From Coriobacteriaceae bacterium (GTDB lineage Bacteria; Actinomycetota; Coriobacteriia; Coriobacteriales; Coriobacteriaceae): DNA of 64,000 bases. Positions 8,653 to 18,166 of this stretch are shown piece by piece (position 1 is the stretch's first letter; every line of letters begins with the position of its first letter). The position numbers and the translations under genes are program-made. The stretch covers positions 1-64,000 of the forward strand of contig CABJEP010000002.1 in NCBI GenBank assembly GCA_902364645.1. Reading direction: 5' to 3'. A model generated the notes under the pieces. It made no database searches and had not been told where the DNA came from. It was given only the letters and a program-made list of their open reading frames with translations.

Positions 8653-9564
8653 TTAGGCGAGGGGCGTGGATTCCCATTCGCCGGTGGGGTGGGGGATATC
8701 GAAGGCCCGGTAGCCGCAGTCGTAGGCGTGGGCCTGGGCCTCGCGGATGTTCCAGCAGATGTCGCAGGCGCGGTGCGCGTCCGAGCCAAAGGTGATGGGC
8801 ACCTCGGCATGGGCGAAGCGGCGCAACAGCCCGGTCGCGGGGTAGTAATCGTCGAGCCCCTTGCGCGGTGCGGCGGTCGAGACCTCAACGCGGCGACCCG
8901 TATCGTGGGCGCATTCGGCCATCTGCTCCCAAAACGGCGCGGGGTCAAAGTCGGGTGCAAAGCCGTCCTTCGAAAAGCGCATGACCAGGTCGGGATGGGC
9001 CATCGCGTCAAAGTTGAGTGAGCTTTCGCAAGCACGGCACCAGTCGTCGACGTAGCACTCCCACACGCCGCGCACGCCTAAGTTTTCCCAAACATGCAGG
9101 TTGGTATCGTCGTCGATCCAACCGCAAAGGGAATCGGGTGTATCGGGGCGCGCGACGTCCTCTGTCCCTGCCGTGCCCGCGGCGCCTGCCGCAATATCGC
9201 CCGGGTTGCCAATCCAGTGCACGCTGCCCAGACGTACGACGGCGCCCTGGGACCAGTGCTCTACCAAGGGCTCGCAGCCCTCGTACCAATCGCATTCAAA
9301 ACCGTAGATAAAGGTGAGCTCCGGCGCAATCTGCGCGGCGAGTTTGCGGGCGTCCTCAAAGGCCAAACGATGTGCCGGCAAGTCGCCCTCGACAACTTGC
9401 ACTTCGCAGTTGGCGTCCATGCTGGCGGGCAGGGTGAGGTGGTCAGTCGAGACCATGACGCGGCAGCCTGCCGCAGCAGCGGCACGGACGTTGTCCTCAA
9501 ACGAGGCATGGCCATCCGAAAACGAAGTATGGGTGTGGCAATCGACCAGCGGGCAGGCGGGCAT
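8653..9564 (-). CDS. hisJ: PHP-family histidinol phosphatase
   Basis: Likely supplies the histidinol-phosphate phosphatase step that is absent from the operon. The 303-aa protein begins with the PHP metal motif VDCHTHTSFSDG, continues with STDHLTLP, a YGFECDWYEG segment and GSVHWIG, and ends with the GSDAHRA motif typical of the HisJ/HisK type. The start at 9564 is set by AAAGGAG; the frame extends to 9780 but only through the inverted repeat. It lies convergent to hisE with a short gap. Other PHP phosphoesterase roles are possible. Confidence 0.85.
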   Translation of the reverse strand: MPACPLVDCHTHTSFSDGHASFEDNVRAAAAAGCRVMVSTDHLTLPASMDANCEVQVVEGDLPAHRLAFEDARKLAAQIAPELTFIYGFECDWYEGCEPLVEHWSQGAVVRLGSVHWIGNPGDIAAGAAGTAGTEDVARPDTPDSLCGWIDDDTNLHVWENLGVRGVWECYVDDWCRACESSLNFDAMAHPDLVMRFSKDGFAPDFDPAPFWEQMAECAHDTGRRVEVSTAAPRKGLDDYYPATGLLRRFAHAEVPITFGSDAHRACDICWNIREAQAHAYDCGYRAFDIPHPTGEWESTPLA

Positions 9565-9680
9565 GGCGACTCCTTTGCATTTGGCGAATCCGCTCCATTG
9601 TAATGATGCAGCTCTCAACACGCCGCCCACGCCGGAGCTCGAAATCGATTGGAAAGGCGGTACGGCCTCGCTTGCTCTCA

Positions 9681-9745
9681 AAACATGTACGTCAGCCTCC
9701 AAAAGCTGCAAAAAATGACATGTTTGGAGGCTGACGTACATGTTT
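9681..9745. repeat. Perfect 23-bp inverted repeat with 19-nt loop
   Basis: Arm 9681-9703 is the exact reverse complement of 9723-9745. It lies between the divergent hisJ-like and larC-like genes, so it is not a 3' terminator. It is a strong candidate operator, cruciform or dispersed repeat. Like the repeat at 2-52, its arms hold AAAC-type ends but the sequences are otherwise different. Nothing else is evident in 9565-9851. Confidence 0.85.
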
Positions 9746-9851
9746 GGATAGGGGCAAGGGCGACGACGGACGAAAGTCACGCCTGTGCCACGTTCGATGT
9801 GCTAGCGTTTGGGTGAATAAAACGAGCCCGTGCGGAAAGGATCCGGACCGT

Positions 9852-10337
9852 ATGCAACGTGGAAGTACATCTCCGCTGTCCCGCGAGACCGATGCGCCCG
9901 AAACCATCGTCAAGCTGGAGTGCGACATCGATGATGCGTCGCCCGAGGTACTCGCCTATGCCGCCGATTGCCTGCGCAAGGCCGGCGCCCGCGAGGTGCA
10001 TTGGTTGCCGCTTTACTGCAAAAAGGGCCGCCCCGGATGGCAGTTGCAGGTGATCTGCTCGCATGAGGATATCGAACGCCTGCAGACGATTATCTTTTTG
10101 GAAACCACGACCAACGCCGTTCGTCGCCAGGTGATGGAACGCGTTTGCCTGCCGCGTCGTTTTGAGCAGGTAGCGACGCCTTGGGGCGAGGTGGCCGTCA
10201 AAGTAGCCACCCTGCCCGACGGCAGTGAGCGTGCGGCGCCCGAGTACGAGGACTGCGCCCGTCTTGCCCGCGAGCATAACGTGCCGCTCCAGCGCGTGAT
10301 GCAGGCGGCACAAGCCTCGGCACTGCGATTTGAATAG
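9852..10337 (+). CDS. larC: LarC2-like nickel-insertion protein (DUF111 C-terminal part)
   Basis: The 161 residues match the C-terminal half of LarC, the CTP-dependent cyclometallase that puts nickel on the lactate racemase cofactor. ECDIDDASPEVLAYA, IIFLETTTNAVRRQVMER and APEYEDCARLAREHNVPL are the recognisable blocks. Full LarC is about 400 aa and made from larC1 and larC2, often by frameshift. No LarC1, LarB or LarE lies upstream here (only intergenic DNA), so this is a free-standing LarC2. The start follows GAAAGGA. It heads a run with the phosphodiesterase and mazG. Confidence 0.8.
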   Translation: MQRGSTSPLSRETDAPETIVKLECDIDDASPEVLAYAADCLRKAGAREVHWLPLYCKKGRPGWQLQVICSHEDIERLQTIIFLETTTNAVRRQVMERVCLPRRFEQVATPWGEVAVKVATLPDGSERAAPEYEDCARLAREHNVPLQRVMQAAQASALRFE

Positions 10338-10394
10338 CGCGGCCGGCGACATCTCGCGCCCGGCCACATCAGCCCCACTCCGAAAGGACTCCCC

Positions 10395-10943
10395 ATGAAA
10401 TACCTCATCGCCTCCGACATCCACGGCTCGGCATACTGGACCGAGCGCCTGGTCGCCGCCATCGAATCCGAGCAGCCCGACCGCATCGTGCTGCTGGGTG
10501 ACCTGCTCTACCACGGCCCGCGCAACGACCTGCCGCGCGACTACGCCCCCAAGCGTGTGATTCCGCTGCTCAACGCCCTGGCCGACCGCATTATCGCGGT
10601 GCGCGGCAACTGCGACGCCGAGGTCGACCAGATGGTCCTCGACTTTCCCGTCATGGCGGACTACGCCACGCTGTTCGACGAGACCGGTCGCGAGCTGTTC
10701 CTGACGCACGGCCACGTCTTTGGCGCCGGCATGCATAACAGCGTTGACCACGCGCCCGCGCTGCCCGAGGGCTCCGCGCTCGTCTACGGCCATACGCACA
10801 TCAAGGTTAACGAGGAAAGCGCCGCGCACCCGGGTCTGTGGCTCTTCAATCCCGGCAGCGTGAGCATCCCCAAGGACGGCACACATAGCTACGGCGTCTA
10901 CGAGGGCGGCGCGTTCCGCCATGTGATCATGGGGGAGGACTAA
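10395..10943 (+). CDS. yfcE: YfcE/MJ0936-type metallophosphodiesterase
   Basis: Calcineurin-like phosphoesterase of 182 aa. The dinuclear metal motifs are visible: SDIHGS near the N-terminus, LLGDLLYHGPRN, VRGNCDAEVD, and THGHVFG followed by YGHTHI. E. coli YfcE hydrolyses model phosphodiesters; the natural substrate is unsettled. Ribosome site GAAAGGA lies before the ATG. It is 57 nt after the larC-like gene and 2 nt before mazG, so it is probably cotranscribed. Confidence 0.9.
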   Translation: MKYLIASDIHGSAYWTERLVAAIESEQPDRIVLLGDLLYHGPRNDLPRDYAPKRVIPLLNALADRIIAVRGNCDAEVDQMVLDFPVMADYATLFDETGRELFLTHGHVFGAGMHNSVDHAPALPEGSALVYGHTHIKVNEESAAHPGLWLFNPGSVSIPKDGTHSYGVYEGGAFRHVIMGED

Positions 10944-10945
10944 CC

Positions 10946-11806
10946 ATGGCCGAGCATATGGCTCAGCAAAATGCCGAGGGTTCGCGCGACCTGTCCACGC
11001 TGGTCGACGCGTCGGCCGAGCTGCAGCATCTGGTGCAGACCATCTGGCGCCTGCGCCAGCCCGACGGCTGCCCGTGGGACCGCGAGCAGACGCACCGCAG
11101 CATTGGCAAGAACATGATCGAGGAAGCCTACGAGGCGCTCGACTGCATCGAGGCCGACGACGCGGCACACCTGCGCGAGGAGTTGGGCGACGTGCTCATG
11201 CAGGTCGTACTGCATGCGCAGATTGCGGCGGATGCCGGCGAGTTTTCGCTGGCCGATGTGGCGCGCGATATCGACGCCAAGCTCATCCGTCGTCACCCGC
11301 ACGTGTTTGGCGATGCGGATGCCGACAACTCCGACGAGGTGCTCAAGATTTGGGACGAGGTCAAGCTTGCCGAGAAGGCCGCCAAAGACCAGGCCGTGGC
11401 GGCAGGCGGGGCCGCACCCGAGGGTCTGCTCGACGGTGTGCCCACGCACCTGCCGGCGCTGATGCAGGCTCAGAAGGTGTCGCGCAAGGCGGCTGCCGTG
11501 GGCTTTGAGTGGGAGACGGTCCAGGACGTGTGGGACGAGGTCGCTGAGGAGCGTGCCGAGTTTGAGGCCGAGGCTCCCGGCTCGCCCGAGCGCGAGATGG
11601 AGTTTGGCGACCTGCTCTTTGCCCTGGTCAACGTTGCGCGCAAGGAGGGCATAGACGCCGAGAGTGCTCTGCGCGCGAGCACGGCAAAGTTCCGCCACCG
11701 TTGGGCCGCGATGGAGGCTGCTGCGCGCGAGGCGGGCGATGACCTCGCCGCCTGCTCAACCGCTCAACTCAATGACCTGTGGGACCAAGCAAAAGCAAGC
11801 GAGTGA
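10946..11806 (+). CDS. mazG: Nucleoside triphosphate pyrophosphohydrolase
   Basis: House-cleaning NTP pyrophosphatase that removes non-canonical NTPs and may modulate ppGpp pools. The 286-aa protein has two MazG domains: an N-terminal one with CPWDREQTHRSIGKNMIEEAYE and LREELGDVLMQVVLHAQ, and a C-terminal one with EMEFGDLLFALVNVARK. The segment at about 145-165 is Ala-rich. Start ATG follows GGGGGAGGAC. It ends convergent with the DUF4143-type ATPase gene, 39 nt away. Confidence 0.93.
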   Translation: MAEHMAQQNAEGSRDLSTLVDASAELQHLVQTIWRLRQPDGCPWDREQTHRSIGKNMIEEAYEALDCIEADDAAHLREELGDVLMQVVLHAQIAADAGEFSLADVARDIDAKLIRRHPHVFGDADADNSDEVLKIWDEVKLAEKAAKDQAVAAGGAAPEGLLDGVPTHLPALMQAQKVSRKAAAVGFEWETVQDVWDEVAEERAEFEAEAPGSPEREMEFGDLLFALVNVARKEGIDAESALRASTAKFRHRWAAMEAAAREAGDDLAACSTAQLNDLWDQAKASE

Positions 11807-11845
11807 GACCTGCGTCTCTCACGGCATCCATTCACAGAGAGGTCT

Positions 11846-13213
11846 CTACAAGCAAAAGGCCATATACAACGGAAGATGTGCCAGCTGCGCTTCGGCATCC
11901 CACTCGAGTTGTTTAGGGTGCAACACATATGCCGTCCCGATTTTTTTGTTAAAGCGTGCGCGGAACCGATCGAGGGAGATGGTCCCGTATTTGCGCGGCG
12001 ACTTAACTTCGATGGGGCTGATGCGCGGCTTTCCGGCGGCATTGACATAGGGTCGGGTAACGAGGAAGTCGATTTCCATGCGCTCCTCCCCCTCCTTCTT
12101 TCCGCTTTGGAAATAAAAGAAGAGCCTGTGTCCATTGGCCTTTAGAGATTGGGCGACGTAGTTTTCGGTAAGCATTCCTTCGTTCAATCCGATATCGCCG
12201 CGAAGCACGGCCCTGTAAACGTCTTCATCGGTATCGTTGTTGTCAGAGAAGGCAAGTGTGACGAGCAGGCCGGTGTCTGCCATGTAGCACTTGAGGGCCG
12301 TTTGCTCCATGCTGAGCGAAAGGCCAACGCTCGGCTCGCTTGCGGCATAGCAGATATTGGCAATTCGCGCGTCTGCCAGCCAAAAGAAGGCTTCTTCGTA
12401 GGTGCGCATGCGCGCGTTTTTATCAAGTGAGGAAAGCTTGAATCGTTTTTCGTGCCTAGAGAGCTGACCCGGGATGCCATCGAGTACGGAGACGACTTTG
12501 AATTCGTAACCGGTTGCAAAACGAGAGATATCGTTGCGATAGAGCTGGACGATTCGGCGTTTCGATGCGTCGACGGGCGCAAAAGCGCGCTGTTCAACAT
12601 AGATGGATACCGGCTCAGGCATGCCGCCTACGAGCATGTATTCGCGCATAAGGGAGAGCGCCCTGCGATGTAGGGCGTCGGGAAGCGGTTTCATTTTGTT
12701 AAAACTCATGCGAATGAGATCGGCCAGCCCCTTTTCGTCCATGCCCCAAAGAAACTCCTCAAAGTCGAGGGGCTCAAGTTCCAGAGACTCTTCCTCGGAT
12801 GGGATGACGATATCTTTAATGTTCTGCTTGATGCTGAGCAGGGATCCAGTTTCGATGTAGTCGTAACGTCCGTCTGCAACGAGATACTTGATGAGTCCGC
12901 GTGCTTGCGGGTACATCTGGACCTCGTCAAAGACGATAAGCGTCTCGTGTTCATAGAGTTTGACGTTATAGAAAACCGAGAGATAGAGGAAGAGCGAGTC
13001 GAAGTCAGTGCGATAGTCCTCAAAATATTGCTTAACTTCGGCAGGTGCTTGAAAGAAATCAATGACAAGGCAGGACTTGTATTCGGTTTCTCCAAACATG
13101 CGGGCAAGCGTGCTCTTGCCGACGCGACGGGCTCCTTCAATAAGAAGTGCTGTTTTACCAGCGCTTTCATGCTTCCATTTTAGTAGTTTGTCATAGGCTT
13201 TTCGTTTAAGCAT
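11846..13213 (-). CDS. AAA+ ATPase of the DUF4143 type
   Basis: A 455-aa protein with N-terminal AAA domain: Walker A GARRVGKST, Walker B LIVFDEVQMYP, sensor-like YIETGSLLS, and the downstream FEEFLWG and GGMPEPV blocks. The C-terminal half (EIDFLVTR, then PIEVKS) is the DUF4143 nuclease-like fold. Such proteins are widespread, usually single genes, of unknown role, sometimes linked to defence or toxin modules. Start 13213 has GAGGTAG ahead; an in-frame ATG at 13261 would include the iterons and has no good site. Base composition is less GC-rich than its neighbours, which hints at transfer. Confidence 0.88.
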   Translation of the reverse strand: MLKRKAYDKLLKWKHESAGKTALLIEGARRVGKSTLARMFGETEYKSCLVIDFFQAPAEVKQYFEDYRTDFDSLFLYLSVFYNVKLYEHETLIVFDEVQMYPQARGLIKYLVADGRYDYIETGSLLSIKQNIKDIVIPSEEESLELEPLDFEEFLWGMDEKGLADLIRMSFNKMKPLPDALHRRALSLMREYMLVGGMPEPVSIYVEQRAFAPVDASKRRIVQLYRNDISRFATGYEFKVVSVLDGIPGQLSRHEKRFKLSSLDKNARMRTYEEAFFWLADARIANICYAASEPSVGLSLSMEQTALKCYMADTGLLVTLAFSDNNDTDEDVYRAVLRGDIGLNEGMLTENYVAQSLKANGHRLFFYFQSGKKEGEERMEIDFLVTRPYVNAAGKPRISPIEVKSPRKYGTISLDRFRARFNKKIGTAYVLHPKQLEWDAEAQLAHLPLYMAFCL

Positions 13214-13225
13214 GGCTACCTCGTA

Positions 13226-13316
13226 CACGATATCCAGAACTTTTATAACCTGATTATGCACGATATCCAGAACTTCAGACCATTAGAATTGCACGATATC
13301 CAGAACTTTGCACGAT
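13226..13316. promoter_or_regulatory. Three iterons at exact 33-bp spacing plus a partial copy
   Basis: The 17-mer CACGATATCCAGAACTT occurs at 13226-13242, 13259-13275 and 13292-13308, each 33 bp apart (about three helical turns), with a truncated TGCACGAT at 13309-13316. The 16-nt spacers differ. The array lies immediately upstream of the ATPase start on the minus strand, where it is likely to act as an operator or promoter array. It is too short and regular in location to be a CRISPR. Confidence 0.75.
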
Positions 13317-13386
13317 GTAAAAGCACATTATTGGCTCTTTCATTCGCAAGCCAGGTAAAGACGGTATGCCGATAGAAGAATTTAAT

Positions 13387-13396
13387 GGGGGGGGGG
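13387..13396. repeat. Homopolymeric G10 tract
   Basis: Ten consecutive G residues lie in the intergenic region between the ATPase gene and eno. It might be a slippage-prone site or a sequencing artefact. A 70-codon frame crosses it (13366-13578) but has no clear ribosome site and no recognisable product. Confidence 0.9.
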
Positions 13397-13471
13397 CGAC
13401 CTCTAGAGATGAATGCTCGGTGCAAAAACAAGCGCCCCAAAGAATGATTTCTCCAATTCATATGTATCCCT

Positions 13472-13517
13472 TGGCTAACTTAGGGCATAATGCAAAAAGT
13501 GCGACATGGCTAACTTA
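13472..13517. repeat. Direct repeat TGGCTAACTTA upstream of eno
   Basis: Two exact 11-bp copies at 13472-13482 and 13507-13517, 35 bp apart, with a palindromic GCATAATGC between them. They lie 74-119 bp ahead of the eno ATG and could be regulator sites or promoter parts. No well-spaced sigma-70 promoter is evident. Confidence 0.6.
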
Positions 13518-13578
13518 CGGAGGCACACCGATGGTGCACAGTCGGCCAGTCGCTTGCATCCACTACGTTTCCAAGTGA

Positions 13579-14880
<1,302 letters not shown>

Positions 14881-14953
14881 GCAAGCGGCGTGTGCGGGGG
14901 CGGGGCTGACTCGGATTCACCTCGCTCCCGCCGGGCACTGTTGAGCACCATGG

Positions 14954-14985
14954 GGCGCTGGGCCATATGGCTCAGCGCCTTTTTT
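14954..14985 (+). terminator. Intrinsic terminator of eno
   Basis: GGCGCTG (14954-14960) pairs with CAGCGCC (14973-14979); four more pairs with one G-U close an ATAT loop, and six T follow at 14980-14985. It lies 73 nt after the eno stop. Confidence 0.9.
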
Positions 14986-15076
14986 ATGTCGAGCAAGGGC
15001 CGCCGAAGACGGTGCGGGCGCTCGTGCTATAACTAAAAGACTTAGCGCAAACAAACCTCAACCGCACAAGGCGCAC

Positions 15077-15838
15077 ATGGATCAGATTTACGACAACAGG
15101 TACTATTCCGCCGGTTCGCGTGAGCCGTCACCTCGCCGCGCACCTACCGTGCAGCTCGGCGGGTCCGACTACGCCAGCGTCGATCGCCGCGCACAGCGTC
15201 CGGCAAGTGCCTCACACCCCCGTGCTCAAATGAATACGCCGACGGACCGCCCGCCACGTTCGGCGCATTCGGAGCATGCTCAGCGTTCCTCGGATCAAAC
15301 GAATGAAAAGCCGAGTAGGCCCTCGAACCGTCTTTCGGGCTCGGACTTCATGCATTACGCCAACGATAACGCGGTGGTCAAGGCAATCTACGACTTTACC
15401 CACGGTCCCCAGCGAGGGCTGTTTGTTGGCATTGTCGTCGCCCTGGCGCTCGTGAGCCTGTACTTCCCCGTGCGCGATCTGTATGTGGCAAAACGCTCGA
15501 GCGACATCTTGGCCAAGCAGGTCGAGATTCGCGAGCAATATAACGACGACCTGCAAAAAAGCGTCGACAAACTGCTCTCGGAGGAGGGTATCAAGGACGC
15601 GGCATCCGAGGACCTGGGCCTGGTGATGCCCGGCGAGAAGAGGATTGAAGTGCAGGGCCTGGACGACGATTCTGATGCCTCGTCGAGCCAGAAGTCCTCA
15701 AACGTCAAGAAGGCCAGCGAAGTGGCCAAGGAAATCGAAGAAGTCGGCAAGGACGCGCCGTGGTACATCCAGGCGCTCGACATGCTGTTTGGGTTTAACG
15801 GCGTCGAGGGTCAGACGGTCGTGTCCAACGGCAAGTAG
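15077..15838 (+). CDS. FtsB/DivIC-like septum formation protein
   Basis: A 253-aa bitopic membrane protein: a long, polar and probably disordered cytoplasmic N-terminus (about 1-110), one membrane helix (about 115-134, GLFVGIVVALALVSLYF), then an extracytoplasmic coiled coil (about 138-175), the layout of FtsB/DivIC. The acidic/serine-rich tail after residue 190 is unusual. In actinobacteria an FtsB-like gene between eno and a ppx/gppA gene is a common order, which supports the call. It starts 20 nt ahead of its neighbour's ribosome site. Confidence 0.8.
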   Translation: MDQIYDNRYYSAGSREPSPRRAPTVQLGGSDYASVDRRAQRPASASHPRAQMNTPTDRPPRSAHSEHAQRSSDQTNEKPSRPSNRLSGSDFMHYANDNAVVKAIYDFTHGPQRGLFVGIVVALALVSLYFPVRDLYVAKRSSDILAKQVEIREQYNDDLQKSVDKLLSEEGIKDAASEDLGLVMPGEKRIEVQGLDDDSDASSSQKSSNVKKASEVAKEIEEVGKDAPWYIQALDMLFGFNGVEGQTVVSNGK

Positions 15839-15858
15839 CGCCCGGAGGGGAGCCCGCA

Positions 15859-16860
15859 ATGACAAATTGCAAACGCTATAAGGTGGCCGCGATCGACCTG
15901 GGAACGGTGTCGTCGCGACTGGTTCTGGCCCAGGTGGAGAGCGGGGCGATCGTGGAATCGTCCAAGCATACCGAGATTACCGACCTGGGCGAGGGTGTGG
16001 ACGCGACAGGGCGCTTTTGCAAGGCGGCCGTTGAGCGCGTGCTCGCTGCGTGTCGCATGTTTGTGGACGAGGCCCGTGCCTTTGGTGCTGTGCGCATCTG
16101 CACCACCTGCACGAGCGCCGCGCGCGATGCGTCCAATGCCGCACTGCTGCTGGACGGCCTGCGCGAGCTGGGGCTCGATCCGCAGGTGATTCCGGGCGAG
16201 GTCGAGGCGCGTCTGACGTTTTTTGGCGTGGCGCACGACTTTGCCGGCGAGCGCATCATCGTTGCCGATTCGGGCGGCGGCTCCACGGAGCTCGCGACTG
16301 GCGTGTACGCGCCGGAGCGCGGGGTCTTTGCGCTGGAAGGGACGCGCTCGCTGGACATCGGTTGTCGCCGTGTGACAGAGCGGTTTTTCTCGGCGCTGCC
16401 ACCCTCGCGCGGCGAGCTTACTGCCGCTGCCACGTGGGCAGGTGAGCAGTTCGCCGCCTATTTTGAAGGCCTGCCCAGTGACTTTGAGCGCGCCGAACGC
16501 TTGGTCGCGGTGGGCGGCACGGTGACTACGCTGGTGGCTCTGGTCCACGAGCTGGAACCGTACGATTCGAGCTTTGTGCACCTACGCGAGCTGTCGCTGG
16601 AGCAGGTCTCGGCCGCTATCGAGCGCATGTCTGTGTTGGACGCGGAAGGCATTGCCGCGCTACCGGGCGTGCAACCCAAGCGCGCGGGCGTGATCTTGGC
16701 TGGTGCCGTGGTGATCCGCGAGCTCATGCGTGCCGGCGGCTACAAGACGCTCACCGTAAGCGAGAACAGCCTACTCGCCGGCATGGCCGCCACCATCAAC
16801 GAGACTCTCGACGGCGCCGCCCCCACCATCGGCTGGACCCCGAGCCTGAGCTCCCTTTAA
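15859..16860 (+). CDS. Ppx/GppA-family exopolyphosphatase
   Basis: Actin-fold (ASKHA) phosphatase that acts on polyphosphate or pppGpp. The 333-aa protein has the phosphate loops AAIDLGTVSSRLVLA (Thr-Val-Ser in place of the usual Asn-Ser), the family Glu in EARLTFFGV, VADSGGGSTEL and VAVGGTVTTL. It lacks the C-terminal HD domain of long Ppx, like the short actinobacterial forms. GGAGGGGAG precedes the ATG. It follows the FtsB-like gene by 20 nt and is likely cotranscribed. Confidence 0.88.
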   Translation: MTNCKRYKVAAIDLGTVSSRLVLAQVESGAIVESSKHTEITDLGEGVDATGRFCKAAVERVLAACRMFVDEARAFGAVRICTTCTSAARDASNAALLLDGLRELGLDPQVIPGEVEARLTFFGVAHDFAGERIIVADSGGGSTELATGVYAPERGVFALEGTRSLDIGCRRVTERFFSALPPSRGELTAAATWAGEQFAAYFEGLPSDFERAERLVAVGGTVTTLVALVHELEPYDSSFVHLRELSLEQVSAAIERMSVLDAEGIAALPGVQPKRAGVILAGAVVIRELMRAGGYKTLTVSENSLLAGMAATINETLDGAAPTIGWTPSLSSL

Positions 16861-16921
16861 AAGTAGTCAAAAAAGCTCTGTCCCAAATGAGCTGCTCGGC
16901 AGTTGACGGCGTCCAAAAGAA

Positions 16922-16954
16922 ACGAGCCCGCATCCCTTGGGGACACGGGCTCGT
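16922..16954 (-). terminator. Terminator hairpin for tRNA-Leu (bidirectional)
   Basis: ACGAGCCCG (16922-16930) pairs with CGGGCTCGT (16946-16954). On the minus strand the stem is followed by TTTCTTTTGG, fitting termination of the tRNA transcript. It may also stop read-through from the phosphatase gene. Confidence 0.75.
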
Positions 16955-16964
16955 AAACAATACG

Positions 16965-17049
16965 TGGTAGGGGCGGTGGGACTCGAACCCACAATCCTTG
17001 CGGCGAGAGATTTTAAGTCTCCTGCGTATGCCAATTCCGCCACGCCCCC
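16965..17049 (-). tRNA. tRNA-Leu(TAA)
   Basis: The minus strand folds as a class II tRNA of 85 nt with encoded CCA: acceptor GGGGGCG against CGCCCCT, anticodon loop ACTTAAAATC giving TAA, a variable arm, and a T-arm loop GGTTCGAGTCCC. The first acceptor pair is a G-U. Confidence 0.93.
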
Positions 17050-17080
17050 GTGAGACTAGAAGTCTAGCACAAGCCGCCCG

Positions 17081-17704
17081 TTACGCGTTGACAGCCATCG
17101 AGTGCCGGCCCGACTTTTCCAAGTACTCGGCAAACTTGGCCTCGTCGCCCTTGTTCTTGTACTGTAGGGCCAACAGGTACTCCAAACGGCAACCCTTAAC
17201 CTTATCGTCGCCGGCCTCCTCGAGCATGCGCTCCAGCTCGGGAATATCGTTGTGGCGCTTCAGGATCATCGTGTCGTACATCAGTTGGCATTCGTGCGCG
17301 ACTGCCTCGGCCTGGCCGCCCTCAAAGCCCTTGATCTCGTGCAGGAGCTCCTTGGACTTTTTGCGGTCCTCCTGGCCAACGTAGTAGTTAAAGGCCTTAA
17401 TGACCAGGTCGACGCGTTGCATCTTGGGCAGGTTGAGTCCCAGCAGCAAATCGAACATCTCGCTGGCGCGCTTGTGGTCCTCGCGCAGCAGATAGGAGTT
17501 CAGGCGCAGGTAGTCGCGGTTGTAGCGCGGGTACAGCATGCTGGTGAGCTTGCTGTCGAGCAAACGATCGAACTCGTCCCACTGCTTGGCAGCCATAAGC
17601 TGCTGCAGGCGTTTAAACGTGGTGCGTTTTTTGACGCTAAAGAACACCGACACGGCGATACAGATGATGACGACGGCGGTCCAGAGTGTGCGGGAATCGG
17701 GCAT
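17081..17704 (-). CDS. Membrane-anchored alpha-helical protein of unknown function
   Basis: A 207-aa protein with one N-terminal membrane helix (about residues 8-24, WTAVVIICIAVSVFF) followed by a soluble, helical, TPR-like region rich in charged residues (pattern of roughly 30-35-residue helical pairs). I do not recognise a named family. Start 17704 is set by GAGGAGC; the frame stays open upstream through the promoter region. A TATAAT -10 for it lies about 55 nt ahead. It follows the tRNA gene on the same strand downstream. Confidence 0.75.
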   Translation of the reverse strand: MPDSRTLWTAVVIICIAVSVFFSVKKRTTFKRLQQLMAAKQWDEFDRLLDSKLTSMLYPRYNRDYLRLNSYLLREDHKRASEMFDLLLGLNLPKMQRVDLVIKAFNYYVGQEDRKKSKELLHEIKGFEGGQAEAVAHECQLMYDTMILKRHNDIPELERMLEEAGDDKVKGCRLEYLLALQYKNKGDEAKFAEYLEKSGRHSMAVNA

Positions 17705-17759
17705 ATTGAGCTCCTCGGTCGCTCGTAAAACAAGCGGTATGACAATGCGTGCTAGATGT

Positions 17760-17788
17760 ATTATACGCAGCGCGCAAGCAAACTGGCA
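17760..17788 (-). promoter_or_regulatory. Promoter of the membrane-anchored helical protein
   Basis: On the minus strand a perfect TATAAT -10 (17760-17765) lies 17 nt downstream of a weak TGCCAG -35 (17783-17788). The predicted start is near 17753, giving a leader of about 50 nt. Confidence 0.55.
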
Positions 17789-17867
17789 TAAAAGCTCATC
17801 GAGGCTAAGTGCCATCGCTCGCTGCGGTACACTTACCTAAAGTAAACCATGAAGGGAGACATTACCT

Positions 17868-18155
17868 ATGAAGAAGATCGTTTTGGCTTGCGGTGCTGGC
17901 GCTGCTACTTCCACGCTCGTTGCCCAGAAGGTCGCCACCATGCTCGATGCCAACGGTTATGCCGGCAAGTACGAGATCGTGCAGTGCGCTATCTCCGAGG
18001 CCAAGGATTACTGCGACGAGGGCGCTGACCTGCTGATCGCCACCACCGTTGCCCCCGAGGGACTCACCTGCCCGTACGTGAGCGGCGTGCCCTTCATGAC
18101 CGGCATGAACCGCGTCGCTGCCGAGAAGGCCGTCCTCGACGTCATGGCTCAGTAG
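17868..18155 (+). CDS. PTS sugar transporter subunit IIB (galactitol/pentitol type)
   Basis: A 95-aa single-domain IIB. The phospho-accepting cysteine is C8 in VLACGAGAATST, the P-loop typical of the lactose/galactitol superfamily. It would take phosphate from a IIA and pass it to sugar bound by a IIC, but no IIA, IIC or sugar enzyme is nearby. It may serve a permease elsewhere or have a regulatory role. AAGGGAG precedes the ATG; a TACACT -10 candidate lies at 17828-17833. The VOC gene follows 11 nt later. Confidence 0.88.
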   Translation: MKKIVLACGAGAATSTLVAQKVATMLDANGYAGKYEIVQCAISEAKDYCDEGADLLIATTVAPEGLTCPYVSGVPFMTGMNRVAAEKAVLDVMAQ

Positions 18156-18166
18156 GCGCTGACTGT

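Noticed and set aside
13226..13316. Possible CRISPR array
   Set aside because: Only three 17-bp repeats with 16-bp spacers and no cas genes; better read as regulatory iterons.
13366..13578. 70-codon frame across the G10 tract
   Set aside because: No ribosome site or recognisable protein; it ends just before eno.
16965..17049. tRNA-Leu as integration site of the accessory region
   Set aside because: The tRNA lies about 5 kb from the first accessory gene, with core-like genes between, and no repeat of its 3' end was noticed near 54 kb.
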